DNA from: Cryptomeria japonica
Taxonomy: Eukaryota > Streptophyta > Pinopsida > Cupressales > Cupressaceae
DNA: 64,000 bases
Direction of reading: 5' to 3'
Assembly (NCBI RefSeq): GCF_030272615.1
Contig: NC_081412.1
Span: forward strand, 695,402,083 to 695,466,082
Shown here: positions 12,515 through 22,344 of the stretch, one piece after another
Layout of the letters: the number at the start of each line of letters is the position of its first letter
Position numbering within the stretch: position 1 is the stretch's first letter
Translations under genes and position numbers: made by a program
Notes under the pieces: generated by a model
The model's input: only the letters and a program-made list of their open reading frames with translations
Told to the model about the DNA's origin: nothing
Databases searched by the model: none

Positions 12515-12686
12515 TCTTCACTTTCATATCTTCTATCAATCTTCTAAACTATCTTCATCATTCTTCTAAACTATCTTCATCATTCTTCCAACCTATCCTC
12601 TATCATTCTTTTAAACTATCTTCTAAACTATCTTCATCATTCTTCCAAACTATCTTCTATCATTCTTCCAAACTATCTTCTATCAT
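12515..12686 (+). repeat. CTTCTAAACTATCTTCATCATT simple repeats
   Basis: Short pyrimidine-rich units (core TTCCAAACTATCTTC, TATCATTC) of variable length repeat about eight times just before the 46-bp array. Confidence 0.7.
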
Positions 12687-12687
12687 G

Positions 12688-13050
12688 TCTTATACAGGAT
12701 ATATCATTCCTGAAACCAGATGTTTTGATCAGCTCTTATACAGGATATATCGTTCTTGAAACCAGATGTTTTGATCAGCTCTTATACAGGATATATCGTT
12801 CCTAAAACCAGATGTTGTGATCAGCTCTTATACAGGATATATCGTTCCTGAAACCAGGCATTTTGATCAGTCTTATACAAGATATATCATTCCTGAAACC
12901 AGACACTCGATCATTCATGTCTTATACAAGCGGTATCAATCCTGAAACTAGACACTCGATCATCCATATCTTATACAGGCGATATCATTCTTGAAACCAG
13001 ACGCTCGATCATCCATGTCTTACACAGGAGGTGTCATACCTGAAACCAGA
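12688..13050 (+). repeat. 46-bp tandem array, about 8 units
   Basis: Units start with TCTTATACAGG at 12688, 12734, 12780 and 12826 (exact 46-base period) and continue with small length changes to 13050. Each holds a CCTGAAACCAGA core and a TTGATCA or CGATCAT word. There are no unique spacers between repeats. Tandem arrays upstream of the polypurine tract are known in some Ty3/Tat elements such as Ogre; the link to that group is inference. Confidence 0.85.
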
Positions 13051-13227
13051 CTTGATCTTTATCTCATCAATCTTAATCTCAATCCAATCAATCTAATCAA
13101 TCTTATCAAACCCATGCATGCCATCACTATCTACTCTTCTATCTTTCAAACAACATTCTTCTTCTTTTGAGAGATCATTCATGCCTTGTGTGCACAAACG
13201 ATCTCCCGAGGGGGCATTATCATATCA

Positions 13228-13400
13228 AATATCAACATCAATTTCATATCAATTTCATATCGATATCGTTCATCAAATCTGAGGCATCATATTGACTTTT
13301 CATATCAAATCAATTCTTCATATCTAGAGCATCATCAACATCGTTCATCAAATCTCGGGCATCATATCGACTTTTCATATCAAATCAATATTTTCATAAC
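13228..13400 (+). repeat. CGTTCATCAAATC...GACTTTTCATATC repeats
   Basis: Two to three diverged units, each with a GTTCATCAAATCT, a GGGCATCATAT or GAGGCATCATAT word, and GACTTTTCATATCAAATCAA. They occupy the last part of the X internal region before the polypurine tract. Confidence 0.65.
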
Positions 13401-13479
13401 CACAACATCATATCAATCAAATTTTGACATCATATCCAATAGATTTTCTTTGAATCAACATGTGATCACACGTTAACTC

Positions 13480-13493
13480 AAAGAGGGGCAAAA
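13480..13493 (+). other. Polypurine tract of X
   Basis: AAAGAGGGGCAAAA lies immediately before the TGTAGACACC start of the right X LTR, the place where plus-strand priming occurs in LTR retrotransposons. Confidence 0.75.
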
Positions 13494-14155
13494 TGTAGAC
13501 ACCTAAAAGTTGCACAATGAATTAAGTGAATTTTATTCATTTAATTATTCTTAATTCTTCCTATTAATTAAATTAAGATTTAATTAATATACCCTTTTTC
13601 TATCTAAGCCATTTAACTAAATACCCTCCCTCTAGCAATTTTAATTAAATTTAAATTTAATTAAAGATATCAATTTAGCCCCTTTCCCATTTTAATTAAA
13701 TCTACATTTAATTATGTGTGGGGGAAAAAGTGACAGTAAGCAAACATGCCCTAATCTCAGTTTCAATCACACACTTGTGGAATACGAAAGAGCCTAGACG
13801 TATCACACAATTGGCTACTTCTTTTTGTGGAAGAGAGAGCCACGGGCTACCTATTAGGATTTCTGTTCCTTTGTTGTAATTGAAAAATAAAATGATGCAA
13901 GTTCAATCCCTAACCCCAAAGTGCAAGTATAAACTAATAACAAGATTGCAGAATTGAACTTAAATAATGGAAAGCTATAAACACAAGGACAAGACAAGAA
14001 TGTAAATGCGTACCTGGTGTTAAAATTTGAGTGAAAATGTTCGGGATGGGGGCGTGGGCGCCACTGTCCTGATTCTGCCCCTGAAACTGCTCTGGAAACT
14101 GCTGTTTTGCAACCTGAAAAGCTATCAAAATGCTGAAAATTGCTATCTGTCAGGA

Positions 14156-14243
14156 GGACCAGGGCGCCCAGCGCCCCTGTCCCAGGGACCAGGGTGCCCA
14201 GCGCCCCTATCCTATAGGACCAGGGCGCCCCACGCCCCTGTCC
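14156..14243. repeat. Three GC-rich hairpin units in W LTR
   Basis: Three consecutive 27-base units (14156-14182, about 14186-14212, 14217-14243). Each has the form GGACCAGGGCGC, CCA loop, GCGCCCCTGTCC, with small changes. Unit 1 can pair 10 of 12 stem positions. The partner LTR has the same three units at about 21113-21201. They stand out as GC-rich in AT-rich DNA. Confidence 0.8.
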
Positions 14244-14858
14244 TAATCTTTTGCTCTGAAACTTGGTGTGAAGTTCTGTCTCGGTCTGCTTCTTCCGGAT
14301 CTGCAACTTGCGGCGTCATCCGAATTTCGAAACCTGCACTTATATCTGAAAAGGGTATGGTGGGCGGCTATATAGGGTTTTGCCTTATTCAAACCCCCGC
14401 TTTGGTGATTTCCACCTCCACAAATAGCCAAGTTGTATTGTAAAAGTAGTGTGTGTGCAGACCTTGTGTGTGTGCAAGATCCTAAAATGCAAGTAAGCAA
14501 ACTAGAGCAACCTAGAAAGTAAACCCTAATTGCTTGTAAATGATAATGTAAGTGCTCCAAATCAAGATGCAAAGTGATCTAAAGCATGAATACAAATGAT
14601 ATAATGAGGCTTATGCAAAGACATGAAAACAACATGAAATCATACCCAACCCCAAGGGAGGGGTACAAGCCAATCTTCAGTCAGTGATCCCCTATTGCTC
14701 TTCAATGTCTTCAAAGCCCTAAATGGATGAATGAAATTGATGAATGCTTGATGGATGGATGTTGAATGTTGTTGAAGTCTTCAAAGATCTACTCTTTCGC
14801 TGCATAGAAGGTCCTTGAAACCAAAATTCCGGATCCTTTCAAATGAAGAAAGAGAGCT

Positions 14859-14866
14859 CTTATATA
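14859..14866 (-). promoter_or_regulatory. TATA box candidate of W LTR
   Basis: Minus-strand TATATAAG followed by AGCTCTC, in the transcriptional sense of W. The copy in the 5' LTR of W, the one that would drive it, is at 21816-21823. Confidence 0.5.
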
Positions 14867-15387
14867 TGAAACCCTAGGTCTTAATTTCAACTTTTGGCCA
14901 ACCTAGAGATTGAATCTCCCGCCAATTTCTTGGGGTTAAGCTTTATTTTATGATTGGATCGTGCTCCTAAAATTTCGGGAAAAATGTCTGGGACCGTGTG
15001 CACTCCGGGCGCCATGGTCGTGACAACTTTTCACCAAATTTTCAGGGCCGTCAGATATGATGATTTTAGAGAGAATCCCGAAGTTACAGGTGATTTCGAG
15101 ATGTTTTGACCCCCGAAATCAAGCCCCCAAGTTCAAAATAGGACTTAATTAGGGTTTTTAATTAAATGATGTATTGGAGGAATAAAATGAAAGGGGCACA
15201 CTTTAATAAAAAGGGCCCAACTTTATGATATGGGAGATGATAAAATAGAACCCTAGACCTAATTAATTTAATTAATTAAGTGCTAAAGGGGAAATGTGAT
15301 GCAAAATGCAAAATGCACCAAGGCGGGTGCTAAACTAGGTGTGAAATTGTACCACCCTAGCAAGTGCGTACAATTTACGACGCTACA

Positions 15388-15402
15388 TTTAGCCCCCACT
15401 TT
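15388..15402 (-). other. Polypurine tract of W
   Basis: The minus strand reads AAAGTGGGGGCTAAA directly before the TGTAGCG start of the W 3' LTR. Element V has the identical tract at 36377-36391. Confidence 0.8.
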
Positions 15403-17223
15403 AGCGGTCATCTGAACACTACGTGCATATGCAAGCTAAAGTACAGAAAAGTAAACATTATTTGAAAAGGATAAATCCATAAGTTGTCGGACGAAGCCCC
15501 CAGTGGCATCTGCAGTACACAGTTAGGAACCGCACCCTACAAAACACACATTAGATCACAAAATCACCTAATGCTTACTAAGGAAGGTGATGAAAATTCG
15601 AGGGTAGCTATATGCCCCCCCCTGTTTTGGCTTGCTAATTTTAGTGAGTTGAAACAGGGTATCATGTTTACCACTTCGAATTGTTAAAGAATATTGATGA
15701 CAAATGCTCACAAGAAGGTTTGATATGAGATCAAAAACTAATGGAGAATCATTTGGTAAGAAAGAGGACCAAATCTCAATTCCAACACAACAAAGAGTGT
15801 GAGGATTTGAGAGTTCTCTAACACAAGATGAAGGATGTAAATGGAAACAAAATGCAAAGAGAAGAAAAGAAAGGAAAAAAGCATGAATACACACATTGGT
15901 GATCCATGAGAAGAATAGTGAGAGAGAAAACATGGACTTCTCACCCCTAGATCTTGTCTAGGTGATCCATGGGAAAAAAGGACATGGAAAACTAGCCCCT
16001 AGAGTCTGTCTAGGTGATCCATGTAAGGGAGGAGAGTGAGAAAGTCTAGCCTTATGCCGCTAGTTCCACTCAACCTCGTGCATGTGTGTGTAAGGGAGGT
16101 TAGAAGCACCTCATAGGAGTCTATGCCTGAGTATGCTACAACCTGTATATGTATAGTACAAAAGCGTGACATCTCGCTCTAAGAGTCTGTGCTCTGGTTC
16201 CGAGAATAATCACCTTGCATAAAAGAAAAATGGAGACATCTCGCTCTAAGAGTCTGTGCTTTGGTTCTGAGAATGACCCATTGCTCAAAAAGTGTATTGT
16301 TTATGTCATAAGCAAAGTAGAACAAGGATACCTACCTTCATCACAAAAGAAGATACCCCAAAAATGCAATAATGTCATAGATCCAAGCAAGAGAGTTTTG
16401 CACTCTTTAAGCAAGGATAAGATAGTTGAAAAAGGGATATCTTGTAGTATGTGTAAAGGAGATCCTTAGAGGAGAAGAGATCTTTGCACAAAAGACACCT
16501 ATCCCCAAGAGGAATTGTGTTAGACAAATATAACATCTTCTAGAATAATACAAAGAAGAGAATAAGAATGCAATACTTCCTTCTTTTGTGAGGTGAAAGT
16601 GATTCTTAATGAAGGATGATGCTCTTTTTAACCCAATTGGGAGAGTGAATTCATTATGGATGTATTTTACCAAGTGCAAAAGAGGTTGTAGTCAAGGACT
16701 TACACCTCTTGTAAGAGAGAATCCTTGAACAAACAACAACAAATGCATACAAGGAATAACATCAAGTAATAAAGTTCACACCATCCACGAAATAGGAAAA
16801 AGTGGATCCTTAGATAAAAATAAGGAAAGATCATTGCCTCCCAGGGATAAGGACAATGAGAAGGACTTACACAATCTTCTAGGGAGAAATTTAGACATAA
16901 GCAAAATGTACTACATACTCACATGAGTTCATGCAAGCAAGACATTAGTGTATGTAAAATGCTCCTCACAAGAAGTGGGTACGATAAGAAAGAGAATACA
17001 CATCTTCTCTCATATCTAGGAAAAGAGGATTCTAAAGAAAAGATGATCAATATTTCCACACTATTACCCCATAGGAACAAGAGATAACATATAAAAATTA
17101 GGCTATTATGTTGCTTCAAAAATATGATTGCACTTGAAATTGTACCATCATGAATGACAATGATCCCCCAATAAATGAGCTACCAATGTCACATAATGAT
17201 GAGCAACATAATAGCCATTAATG
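15403..17223 (-). other. W 3' untranslated region with short repeats
   Basis: No domain or long conserved frame is seen. It contains three copies of TAGGTGATCCATG or GTGATCCATG (near 15898, 15958 and 16011) each followed by a purine-rich run, and two copies of a segment beginning ACATCTCGCTCTAAGAG (16170 and 16234). Reverse transcriptase would be expected here in an autonomous element and is absent. Confidence 0.6.
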
Positions 17224-19224
17224 TTATTTAAAGACATGATAAATTGAATGAGGTATTTGAATATGACATGCTAAATGCTCAACTATAAGTGAGATCAAAA
17301 ACATGTATAAAATTGAAGAAGAAAAGTCACAAGAAATCTTAGAAGAGGGATGAGTGTAATTTATTAGAGCCTTATCCCTAAAGGAAAGGACTTTATGATG
17401 AGTAGGAGATAAAGATTCATAAGTGGATTTAGAAATTTGAGTGGAGTCATAAAGAGATTTGTTCATCGCCAAGATTTCCTTATGAGGGGAATGAGAGTTG
17501 ATAGAAGTAGAAGATGATTTAGTTGAAGTGAGATCATCATCACTACTAAATATAGCATTCACATTGAGAGATGGTCTTTTAGATGCTTTGGTGGGCTTAG
17601 AAAGATTATATCCAAGTCCAAATGAATATTCATGCATGTTTTGTTCTAAAGGAACTTTAATTCCTTGTTCATTTGTGCCACAACCATTTCCACTATAGCC
17701 ACTCTTAGCCAAAATATGAAAACCACAACCATAACGATTAGCCATTTCAGAAAGAGAAGGATGTTTTTCATAAGACAAAGAATCAAATTCTTCGGAATTA
17801 GACGTGTGAGGAGAATAAGTTTGAGAAGCGGCCACAAAATTATTGCTCATAGGTTCAGGTAAGACTGATTGATCTCTAGTTTCTTCCTTCTTTTTAACTT
17901 TAAGCTCTCTAGGAGGAACCCTATACTTACCTACAAAGGTGGGATTAAAATCAAGAGATCCCCAATCATCTTCTGTGAGAACCTTCTCAGGATCAAAAGC
18001 CTTTTCATGTGTAGATTCAAGTTGAGAAGAATCTTCTTCAGGAACTTCAGACTCATCCAAAGAATTTTGACTATCAGAGGATGATGATTTGTTCATAGGT
18101 ATCTTGTTTAAAGAGTCATCATTAGAAGAGGAAGATTTAGAAGAACTCCCTTTGGAAGTAGATGTTTGCAAACAAGCTTGAAAATTAGTATCACCTATCA
18201 AGGTATATGTCTTATTATTATAAATAAATTTAACTTGTCTATGCAATGTAGAGGGGATAGCTTGCATACTGTGAATCCAAGGTCTCCCTAATAACAAGTT
18301 GTATGTTAGATTTCCTGACATAACATGGATAGGAGTAGGCAAAGTAACAGGTCCCACTATGATGGGTAAGGTGATAATACCTAATGAAGACTTAGCCACA
18401 TTATCAAAGCCTCGAATGGGACGAGAGTCAGGCTCAATAAGGGATGTATCCACATTCATCTTATGCAATAGATTAAAGCTACACACATTAAGGCCAGAGC
18501 CATTATCTACCAGTGTTCGTCTTATAGCAATGTCATTTATGATAACCACAATCATCAAGGGATCATATTGGTGTTGAATTTCACTAGTAGGCAACTCATC
18601 TTGAGTAAACACAATTTGAGCTTTAGGATTCATCACAGAGTTAACCAAAGACACTATATTACTAGATGTATTAGGTGGAGGAACATTCAAATCTTTCAAG
18701 GCATCTTGTAACATTCCATGATGAGCGGAAGAAGTTTGGATCAAATCCCAAAGGGATATCTTAGCAGGAGTAGTTTTAAGTTGTTCTATGAGATCATAGT
18801 GCTTACTAAGCATTTGTGAAATACGAGGAGCTTGAGGAAGAATAGGTTGGGAAGGAGGAAGTGAAGTTGGGATCACTGGAGGAGGATTAGGTTGCCTATT
18901 GTTTCTTGTGTTATAGGTATGAGCAACCGCATTATAACTCTCTCTAGTCAGTTGCTTAGCATACTCATAAGGGCTCTTAGTAGAATAACCTCCTTGCACA
19001 GCAATAATAGGTTTCTTAGGAGTGCAAAAAGAATAATTAGCATAACCACCTTGAACCACTAAGATAGGCTTATTTAAAGGTTGAGAAATTTGAGAAGGAC
19101 AAGCACCTTGGACAGTGAAGAGAGGTTTGTTAGGTGTTTCATTCACATGTATCAAATTGATTGAGGATGGTTTAGAGGAATGAACAAAAGTGTTGGGAGA
19201 ATTATTGATAGTCTTCTCTTGCAC
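17224..19224 (-). CDS. W protease / G-patch polyprotein
   Basis: About 666 codons, uninterrupted. Residues about 225-330 look like a Ty3/Tat-type aspartyl protease: TLVDNGSGLNVCS gives the catalytic D-x-G, followed by NLLLGRPWIHSM, the usual hydrophobic-Gly flap-end motif. After a Ser/acidic linker, residues about 495-525 match the G-patch pattern (GCGFHILAKSGYSGNGCG then NEQGIKVPLE), and GLGYN follows. The N-terminus has three VQGGYxxxx-type repeats and a proline-rich stretch. The first codon is GTG, overlapping the stop of the upstream frame (TAGTG), so a normal start is doubtful; expression as a frameshift fusion is more likely. No zinc knuckle or reverse transcriptase is visible. Protease fused to G-patch is known in betaretroviruses; its role here is unknown. 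Confidence 0.75.
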   Translation of the reverse strand: MQEKTINNSPNTFVHSSKPSSINLIHVNETPNKPLFTVQGACPSQISQPLNKPILVVQGGYANYSFCTPKKPIIAVQGGYSTKSPYEYAKQLTRESYNAVAHTYNTRNNRQPNPPPVIPTSLPPSQPILPQAPRISQMLSKHYDLIEQLKTTPAKISLWDLIQTSSAHHGMLQDALKDLNVPPPNTSSNIVSLVNSVMNPKAQIVFTQDELPTSEIQHQYDPLMIVVIINDIAIRRTLVDNGSGLNVCSFNLLHKMNVDTSLIEPDSRPIRGFDNVAKSSLGIITLPIIVGPVTLPTPIHVMSGNLTYNLLLGRPWIHSMQAIPSTLHRQVKFIYNNKTYTLIGDTNFQACLQTSTSKGSSSKSSSSNDDSLNKIPMNKSSSSDSQNSLDESEVPEEDSSQLESTHEKAFDPEKVLTEDDWGSLDFNPTFVGKYRVPPRELKVKKKEETRDQSVLPEPMSNNFVAASQTYSPHTSNSEEFDSLSYEKHPSLSEMANRYGCGFHILAKSGYSGNGCGTNEQGIKVPLEQNMHEYSFGLGYNLSKPTKASKRPSLNVNAIFSSDDDLTSTKSSSTSINSHSPHKEILAMNKSLYDSTQISKSTYESLSPTHHKVLSFRDKALINYTHPSSKISCDFSSSILYMFLISLIVEHLACHIQIPHSIYHVFK

Positions 19225-20420
19225 TAAAATCTTATCACGGATAAATCAATTTTAGGAGAGAGACAAGGGGTAAGCATTGATGTTCTAGTAGGAAGAGTAA
19301 TACTAGGGAAGGTCATATCATCCTCTATCATCAAAGGATCTACATGGGGAATAAACTCTCTAGGAGAAGGATCAACATTACTCTCTAAAGTCTCACTTTT
19401 GAGAGGGAGATCTTTGAAAGAGATGTTAACCATCTTGCTTTGAACTAGGGTATCCTTATGAGTAGAACCAAGTTCAGGAGAGGGAGAATAATTGAGATTC
19501 AAGGAAGGTGAGAAACTATCAAGGGAGTTTTCAATCTTGATTTCATCCCCTTTGGCTAGGGTTCTCTCATGGGGAAGAGAATAATCTACACCTTCTTCTA
19601 ATGGTTCATCCCAAATAGTGAGGTTGTTGAAAGGAATGTTTGAAGTATTGTCAATTTTGGGAGAGGAGATAACATTGTTTATTAATTCCTCATCCTTAGG
19701 AGGGAGAGCATCAATAGATGTGTTAAACTCATCCTCTTTCCTCAAAATATGTTCAATATGATCTTTAGGGGAGAGAGAATTAAGGAAATTTCTTATTATT
19801 TCATCTTCTTTCTCTAAGGGATACTTATGGGTAAGACAAACTTTAGGAGAAGGGTAAGCATTTATCATTAACTCATCATCTCTAGTGGGAATTTTGTTGG
19901 AAAAGGAAATGCCATCACTAGGAAATGTAGGGATAATGTCATCTTCTTGCACAAAAGGATCCTCATGAAGGGAGTGTTTTTTAGGAGGAACATGAACATA
20001 TTTCTCCAAAGATTCATGCTTAGGAAGGAGATCTTTGAAAGAAGTGCTCATAACCTCTTGTTGCACTAACATGCCCCCATTGGAAGGACCAACTTTAGGA
20101 GAAAATAAGTCAATGTCCATCAATACCTTTTCACTTAGAGAGGCATCATGTAGGGAAGGTGAAGTAACATTAAGAAATGTGTTTATGATATCATTCTCTT
20201 CCTCTAGGATAGATAAATAGGAAGGGCACATTTTAGGAGAATTGTCAAGATCACTCTTAAAGTCTTCATCCTTAGAGCATGGGAGAGTCTCAAAGGGATT
20301 GGAAGCAACTCTTCTAGGCACTAAAATGTTGTTATAGATGGGGGGAGGTTCTTTAGGAGAAGGAAAAATTGAAGCAAAGGAAGCTAACCCATTATCACAT
20401 CTATGAAATGAATGCATCAT
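19224..20420 (-). CDS. W first ORF, acidic repetitive protein
   Basis: 398 codons from an ATG about 310 bases after the primer-binding site, where gag normally starts. The product is acidic and low in complexity. A loose unit repeats about six times: an acidic E-D-E-I-I or E-D-D-I-I, then a F-x-x-x-x-S-P or S-x-x-x-P-P turn (EKEDEIIRNFLNSLSP, VQEDDIIPTFPSDGIS). No gag capsid motif or CCHC knuckle is seen. It could be a highly diverged gag or a novel structural protein; the open frame without stops suggests recent constraint or recent origin. The stop overlaps the next frame by one base. Confidence 0.6.
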   Translation of the reverse strand: MMHSFHRCDNGLASFASIFPSPKEPPPIYNNILVPRRVASNPFETLPCSKDEDFKSDLDNSPKMCPSYLSILEEENDIINTFLNVTSPSLHDASLSEKVLMDIDLFSPKVGPSNGGMLVQQEVMSTSFKDLLPKHESLEKYVHVPPKKHSLHEDPFVQEDDIIPTFPSDGISFSNKIPTRDDELMINAYPSPKVCLTHKYPLEKEDEIIRNFLNSLSPKDHIEHILRKEDEFNTSIDALPPKDEELINNVISSPKIDNTSNIPFNNLTIWDEPLEEGVDYSLPHERTLAKGDEIKIENSLDSFSPSLNLNYSPSPELGSTHKDTLVQSKMVNISFKDLPLKSETLESNVDPSPREFIPHVDPLMIEDDMTFPSITLPTRTSMLTPCLSPKIDLSVIRF

Positions 20421-20732
20421 GACAACAATTTTCCTTTTTCAAATGATAACACATGCAAAATAGAAGGAAATGTTTAATGCAAGCACTTAGAATGTAGATT
20501 TAGAAAATGAAATTTATGATTCAAATGAGTTCCTAAATCAGATTTAAAATTAGTGATCCCAATTAAGCTATCCACAAGTTCAACTTTGAATTGAAAAATT
20601 AGGGTTTTAGCAAAAATTTCCTCTAAATTTTTGAATCTTGCAAGAAATTAAAACTTGTAAATACAAATTTGAATTTGAAATAGCATAAACACTCAAATTT
20701 GAAAACATAAATCAGAATTAGAGAAGATTGGA
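20421..20732 (-). other. W leader
   Basis: AT-rich 5' leader between primer-binding site and first ATG. It has no frame of note. By position it should hold the packaging signal. Confidence 0.5.
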
Positions 20733-20755
20733 ATTCACGTCGGGTTCACCAAAAA
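20733..20755 (-). other. Primer-binding site of W
   Basis: The minus strand reads TTTTTGGTGAACCCGACGTG just inside the 5' LTR. The TGG matches a tRNA CCA tail. V has the same site (31090) and U the first 16 bases (44249). I have not assigned the tRNA. Confidence 0.8.
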
Positions 20756-22344
20756 TGTGTGGGGGAAAAAGTGACACTAAGCAAACATGCCCTAACCTCT
20801 CTTTCAATCACACACTTGTGGAATACGAAAGAGCCCAGAGGTATCACACAATTGGCTACTTCTTTTTGTGGAAGAGAGAGCCATGGGCTACCTATTAGGA
20901 TTTCCATTCCTTTGTTGTAATTGAAAAATAAAATGATGCAAGTTCAATCCCTAACCCCAAAATGTTGTAATTGGTGTTAAAATCTGAGTGAAAATGTTCG
21001 GGACGGGGGCGTGGGCGCCACTGTCCTGATTCTGCCCCTGAAATTGCTCTGGAAACTGCTGTTTTGCAACCTGAAAAGCTATCAAAATGCTGAAAACTGC
21101 TATCTGTCAGGAGGACCAGGGCACCTAGCGCCCCTATCCCAGGGACCAAGGCGCCCAGCGCCCCTTTCCTGGCAGGACCAGGGCACCCCACGCCCCTGTC
21201 CTGATCTTTTTCTCTGAAACTTGGTGTGAAGTTCTGTCTCGGTCTGCTTCTTCAGGATTGCAACTTGTGGTGTCGTCCGAATTTTGAAACCTGCACTTAT
21301 ATCTGAAAAGGGTATGGTGGGCAGCTATATAGGGTTTTGCCTTAGTCAAACCCCCGCTTTGGTGATTTCCACCTCCACGAATAGCCAAGTTGTATTGTAA
21401 AAGTAGTGTGTGTGTAGACCTTGTGTGTGTGCAAGATCCTAAAATGCAAGTAAGCAAACTAGAGCAACCTATAAAGTAAACCCTAATTGCTTGTAAATGA
21501 TAATGTAAGTGCTCCAAATCAAGATGCAAAGTGATCTAAAGAATGAATACAAATGATATAATGAGGCTTATGCAAAGACATGAAAACAACATGAAATCAT
21601 ACCCAACCCCAAGGGAGGGGTACAAGCCAATCTTCAGTCTATGATCCCCTATTGCTCTTCAATGTCTTCAAAGCCCTAAATGGATGAATGAAATTGATGA
21701 ATGCTTGATGGATGGATGTTGAATGTTGTTGAAGTCTTCAAAGATCTGCTCTTTCGCTGCATAGAAGGTCCTTGAAACCAAAATTCTGGATCCTTTCAAA
21801 TGAAGAAAGAGAGCTCTTATATATGAAACCCTAGGTCTTAATTTCAACTTTTGGCCGACCTAGAGATTGAATCTCCCACCAATTTCTTGGGGTTAAGCTT
21901 TATTTTATGATTGGATCGTGCTCCTAAAATTTTGGGAAAAATGTCCAGGACCGTGTGCACTCCGGGCGCCATGGTCCTAGCAACTTTTCACCAAATTTTC
22001 AGGGCCGTCAGATATGATGATTTTAGAGAGAATCCCGAAGTTACAGGTGATTTCGAGATGTTTTGACCCCCGAAATCAAGCCCCCAAGTTCAAAATAGGA
22101 CTTAATTAGGGTTTTTGATTAAATGATGTATTGGAGGAATAAAATGAAAGGGGCACACTTTAATGAAAAGGGCCCAACTTTATGATATGGGAGATGATAA
22201 AATATAACCCTAGACCTAATTAATTTAATTAATTAAGTGCTAAAGGGGAAATGTGATGCAAAATGCAAAATGCGCCAAGGCGGGTGCTAAACTAGGTGTG
22301 AAATTGTACCACCCTAGCAAGTGCGTACAATTTACGACGCTACA
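20756..22344 (-). mobile_element. W 5' LTR (1589 bp)
   Basis: Upstream LTR in W orientation, partner of 13715-15387. It starts TGTAGCGTCGTAAATTGTAC on the minus strand and ends CCCCCACACA before the primer-binding site. It includes three hairpin units (about 21113-21201), a TATA box (21816-21823) and a GGACC...GGTCC module at 21949-21978 with perfect outer arms. Confidence 0.85.

Larger units (their letters stand above)
5756..13493 (+). mobile_element. Internal region of element X (no enzyme domains)
   Basis: The orientation comes from the polypurine tract at 13480-13493 that abuts the right X LTR. Over 7.7 kb I see no gag, protease, reverse transcriptase, RNase H or integrase motif in any frame. 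It holds blocks of degenerate repeats, one repetitive open frame (8655-9233) and several tandem arrays toward the 3' end. That resembles a large retrotransposon derivative or a badly decayed Ty3 element. The 5' start, including any primer-binding site, is missing because the left edge joins copia-A sequence. Confidence 0.65.
13715..15387 (-). mobile_element. W 3' LTR (1673 bp)
   Basis: Its partner is 20756-22344. The two align end to end with a few percent difference by eye, plus about 84 bases present here at 13930-14015 and absent from the partner, which accounts for the length difference. It carries the GGACC hairpin cluster (14156-14243), another GGACC...GGCGCC module at 14992-15021 and a TATATAAG box at 14859-14866 (read on minus). 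Confidence 0.85.
13715..22344 (-). mobile_element. Element W, complete gag-protease LTR element
   Basis: A complete LTR retrotransposon in minus orientation. It has two LTRs (13715-15387 and 20756-22344), TSD AATTA, a primer-binding site at 20733-20755 and a polypurine tract at 15388-15402. LTR ends are TGTAGCGTCG...CCACACA in its own sense. It encodes two open frames (20420-19224 and 19224-17224) and no reverse transcriptase, RNase H or integrase, so it must rely on enzymes from another element. It is the youngest insertion in this stack, since it interrupts X and nothing interrupts it. Confidence 0.85.

Noticed and set aside
12688-13050. CRISPR-like array
   Set aside because: The repeats are head-to-tail without unique spacers and the DNA is plant; it is a tandem array.
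16215-17119. Short open frames in the W 3' region
   Set aside because: Repeat-derived, on both strands, without domains.
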